Assembly: GCA_947456915.1 (NCBI GenBank)
Contig: CANGUQ010000131.1
Location: 1-9,151, forward strand
Direction: 5' to 3'
DNA length: 9,151 bases
From: Betaproteobacteria bacterium
GTDB taxonomy: Bacteria; Pseudomonadota; Gammaproteobacteria; Burkholderiales; CAIKXV01
Under the pieces are notes generated by a model. It was not told the DNA's origin, made no database searches, and saw only the letters and a list, made by a program, of their open reading frames with translations. Below, piece after piece: positions 7,087-9,151 of the stretch; within the stretch, counting starts at the first letter, position 1; every line of letters starts with the position of its first letter. A program made the position numbers and the translations under genes.

Positions 7087-7938
7087 ATGCTGGATCGTGA
7101 AGCTTACGAACGCGATGGCTTCGCCATCTTTCCGGGCCTGCTGCAGGGCACGCTGCTCGCGCAGTTGCAGGCGGAGTCCGATCGCGTGTTCGCGGAAGGC
7201 CTGGCTGCCGATGCCTCGCCGCTGTTCGACTACGAACCCACGCCGCCGGGTGCACCGCGCACCGTGCAGAGGCTGCGCAAGCCGACCGCCTACGCGCCCT
7301 TCTACATGGAGCTCGCGCGCCTGCCGCTGATTCTCGATCTGATCGAGCCGCTGCTCGGGCCGGACATCCGGTTGCATCACTCGAAGATCAACGTGAAGGC
7401 GCCGCACGTCGGCTCGCCGCTGGAGTGGCACCAGGACTGGGCATTCATTCCGCACACCAACCGGTCGCTCGCCATCGTCTCGGTGTTCATCGACGACTGT
7501 CCGACCGAGAAGGGCCCGATGCTGATGCTGCCCGGCTCGCACCGCGGCAAGCTGCACGATCATCACCACCAGGGCGTGTTCTTCGGTGCCATCGATCCGG
7601 CGTCGCTCGAACTCGATCACGCAGTCGAGCTGCCGGGGCCGGCCGGCACGATCACCGTGCACTCGCCGCTCACCGTGCACGGTTCGGGATTCAACCGCAG
7701 CACGAGCGATCGCCGGATCCTGTTCTACGAATACGCTGCGGCCGACGCCTGGCCGCTGTTCTACGGCGTCGACTACCCGGAGTACGACACCCGCATCGTG
7801 CGCGGGCGCTCCTGCAACGAACCGCGGCTCGAGCCGTGTCGCGTGAAGATGCCCTACCCGACGGCGGTTGCCGGGACCGGCAAGATCTACGACCAGCAGC
7901 AGCAGTTCGGCTTGAAGCACTTCCGCCAGCCCGCGTAG
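7087..7938 (+). CDS. Phytanoyl-CoA dioxygenase (PhyH)-family Fe(II)/2-oxoglutarate-dependent oxygenase
   Basis: The 283-residue product is of normal length for bacterial PhyH proteins, which hydroxylate small molecules using 2-oxoglutarate and O2. The iron-binding triad is visible as H115-x-D117 (LEWHQDWAF) and H198 (LTVHGSGFNRS). R209, 11 residues after the distal His as in human PHYH and EctD, should bind 2-oxoglutarate. MLMLPGSHRGKL (about 145-156) is the typical linking segment. ATG 7087 is preceded by AAGGAG at 7074-7079 with a 7-base spacer; an upstream in-frame start at 7051 would add 12 residues without homology. It follows the amidohydrolase by 142 bases, so it may share that transcript or have its own promoter. 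The substrate is not readable; a role in the same catabolic route is inferred from position only. Confidence 0.92.
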   Translation: MLDREAYERDGFAIFPGLLQGTLLAQLQAESDRVFAEGLAADASPLFDYEPTPPGAPRTVQRLRKPTAYAPFYMELARLPLILDLIEPLLGPDIRLHHSKINVKAPHVGSPLEWHQDWAFIPHTNRSLAIVSVFIDDCPTEKGPMLMLPGSHRGKLHDHHHQGVFFGAIDPASLELDHAVELPGPAGTITVHSPLTVHGSGFNRSTSDRRILFYEYAAADAWPLFYGVDYPEYDTRIVRGRSCNEPRLEPCRVKMPYPTAVAGTGKIYDQQQQFGLKHFRQPA

Positions 7939-7947
7939 CGCCGCCGC

Positions 7948-7980
7948 TGATCGGGCTCTGGTCCGATCATTGCTTTTGTA
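7948..7980 (+). terminator. Probable Rho-independent terminator after the PhyH gene
   Basis: Arms TGATCGG (7948-7954) and CCGATCA (7963-7969) are exact reverse complements with an 8-base loop that can close further with a G-U pair. They are followed by the T-rich TTGCTTTTGTA and lie 10 bases after the PhyH stop. The stem is short, so strength is uncertain. Confidence 0.5.
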
Positions 7981-7984
7981 TCGG

Positions 7985-8028
7985 GGCCGATCGGCCAGCA
8001 CAACGATGTTCCCGGATGCGAACCGGGA
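7985..8028. repeat. Palindrome and hairpin upstream of the second Bug gene
   Basis: GGCCGATCGGCC (7985-7996) is a perfect 12-bp palindrome. TCCCGG (8010-8015) and CCGGGA (8023-8028) flank a 7-base loop. Both lie between the probable terminator and the Bug receptor start, so they could be an operator or a leader hairpin. Short GC-rich palindromes are common by chance in this composition. Confidence 0.25.
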
Positions 8029-8139
8029 CCACGATCGACCTCCGGTGACGGAGTGCTGCTCCAGGAGCGAGGACGCGCTGTCTGCGGCCGCGAGGGCCGG
8101 CTGCGCGCGGGTTCCGTGTCCACGATCCGGAGGTGCAGG

Positions 8140-9151
8140 ATGGTTCGAGTTCGATTCAGCAGCGCGCATTCAACCCGGCCACGCTGGAGCCGGGAGGCCA
8201 GCGTGACAGCCGCGCGCTCGGCACTGGCGCTGCTGTGTGCACTGTGCGGCGGTACCGTGCTCGCGCAGGCCCCTGCGCGCGACTACCCGTCGCGCCCGAT
8301 ACGGATGATCGTGCCGTTCGTGGCTGGAGGCACCTCCGACACGATCGCGCGGGTGGTCGGCCAGAAGCTGACCGAGGCGTGGGGGCAGGCGGTGATCTCC
8401 GATCTGCGCCCGGGTGCCGGCGGCAGCCTCGGTGCCGAGATCGCCGCCAGCGCGCAGCCCGACGGCTACACGATCCTCGTCGGCAACGTCGGCCCGATTT
8501 CGACCAATCCGCTGCTGATCAAGACCAAGTACGACTCGCAGCGCGACTTCGCGCCCATTTCGCTGGTGGCGCGCGCCCCGCAGCTGCTGGTGGTCAACCC
8601 GGCGCTGCCGGTGAATTCGCTGACCGAACTGACCGCCTACGTCAAGGCGCAGGGCGGCAGGGTCAACTATGGTTCCTCGGGCACCGGGTCACCCGCGCAT
8701 CTGGCCGCCGAGCTGTTTCGCTTCCGCACCGGTGTCGACATGGTGCACGTGCCCTACAAGGCCGTCACGCCGGCGCTGGCGGACACGGTCGCCGGCAGCA
8801 TCCAGCTGATCTTCTCGGACATGGGACCGGCGCTCGCGCAGGTGCGTGCCGGGCGACTGCGCGCGATCGCCACCACCGGCCCGAAGCCCAGCCCGTTCCT
8901 GCCCGACACGCCGACGGCGAGCGACACGTTCAAGGGCTTCAACGTGGTGAGCTGGTGGGGGCTGCTTGCGCCGGCGCGCACGCCGGCGCCGATCGTCGCC
9001 AGCCTGAACGCCGAGGTGGTGCGCGCGCTGCGCACGCCGGATGTGCGCGAGCGCCTGTCCGGCCTCGGCGTCGAGGCGGTGACTTCGACGCCGCAGGAGA
9101 TGGCGGCGGTCATCCGTGCCGACATGGAAGCGTTCGCCGCGCTGATCAAGG
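8140..9151 (+). CDS. Bug-family (TctC-like) periplasmic solute-binding receptor, 3' end off window
   Basis: 337 codons are open to the window edge, so only a few C-terminal residues should be missing. ATG 8140 has GGAGG with a 6-base spacer (8129-8133). GTG 8203 also has GGAGG (8193-8197) and would give a more ordinary 23-residue signal peptide, ARSALALLCALCGGTVLAQA, with likely cleavage after AQA; the choice is open. Family blocks follow: IRMIVPFVAGGTSDTIAR, RPGAGGSLGAEIAA, YDSQRDFAPISLVA, NYGSSGTGSPAHLAAELF, VHVPYKAVTPALADTVAG and VVSWWGLLAPA. Bug receptors capture small organic, often carboxylated, solutes in the periplasm. No TctA/TctB membrane partner is visible, which is usual for Bug genes. 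A probable terminator separates it from the PhyH gene, so it may be transcribed on its own. It is clearly a diverged paralogue, not a recent copy, of the left-edge receptor. Confidence 0.93.
   Translation, partial: MVRVRFSSAHSTRPRWSREASVTAARSALALLCALCGGTVLAQAPARDYPSRPIRMIVPFVAGGTSDTIARVVGQKLTEAWGQAVISDLRPGAGGSLGAEIAASAQPDGYTILVGNVGPISTNPLLIKTKYDSQRDFAPISLVARAPQLLVVNPALPVNSLTELTAYVKAQGGRVNYGSSGTGSPAHLAAELFRFRTGVDMVHVPYKAVTPALADTVAGSIQLIFSDMGPALAQVRAGRLRAIATTGPKPSPFLPDTPTASDTFKGFNVVSWWGLLAPARTPAPIVASLNAEVVRALRTPDVRERLSGLGVEAVTSTPQEMAAVIRADMEAFAALIK

Overview
The window is very GC-rich, and its genes have the strong G/C third-position bias of a high-GC proteobacterium. Two Bug-family (TctC-like) periplasmic solute receptors, a family greatly expanded in Burkholderiales, make a betaproteobacterium the best guess. 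This is inference from gene content; no rRNA or marker gene is present.

Layout: two gene groups diverge from a roughly 450-550 bp intergenic region (about 5291/5339-5837). The minus-strand group, read from about 5.3 kb down to position 1, encodes: a xanthine dehydrogenase/CoxL-type molybdopterin-binding catalytic subunit (2891-5290, or from GTG 5338); a Rieske aromatic-ring-hydroxylating oxygenase alpha subunit (1569-2894); its beta subunit (1067-1576); and a Bug receptor running off the left edge. The first three overlap by 4 and 8 bp and look like one translationally coupled operon. The left Bug gene has an intact mature domain, but an in-frame TGA lies in its signal-peptide region and no convincing start codon follows it. 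The plus-strand group encodes a ring-opening amidohydrolase of the cyanuric acid hydrolase/barbiturase (AtzD/TrzD/Bar) family (5838-6944) and a phytanoyl-CoA dioxygenase-like Fe(II)/2-oxoglutarate oxygenase (7087-7938). A probable terminator follows, and then a second Bug receptor (8140 to beyond 9151) that lacks only its last few codons.

The intergenic region holds a perfect 18-bp inverted repeat in a REP/MITE-like arrangement, a possible sigma70 promoter for the amidohydrolase, and a small leader ORF with a strong Shine-Dalgarno ahead of the molybdenum-enzyme gene. No regulator, transposase, tRNA, rRNA or CRISPR array was seen.

Together the genes suggest uptake and breakdown of a small cyclic, probably N-heterocyclic, compound. 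Bug receptors would capture the substrate, the molybdenum hydroxylase and the Rieske and 2OG oxygenases would oxidise it, and the AtzD/barbiturase-like enzyme would open a cyclic imide or amide ring. The pathway and substrate are inference. Several parts are missing from the window: the FeS and FAD subunits of the molybdenum enzyme, the ferredoxin/reductase for the Rieske oxygenase, and the TctAB membrane proteins. The amidohydrolase has a Thr where, by hand alignment to remembered family sequences, the catalytic Ser of the second Ser-Lys dyad is expected. This makes it the most interesting single gene here.
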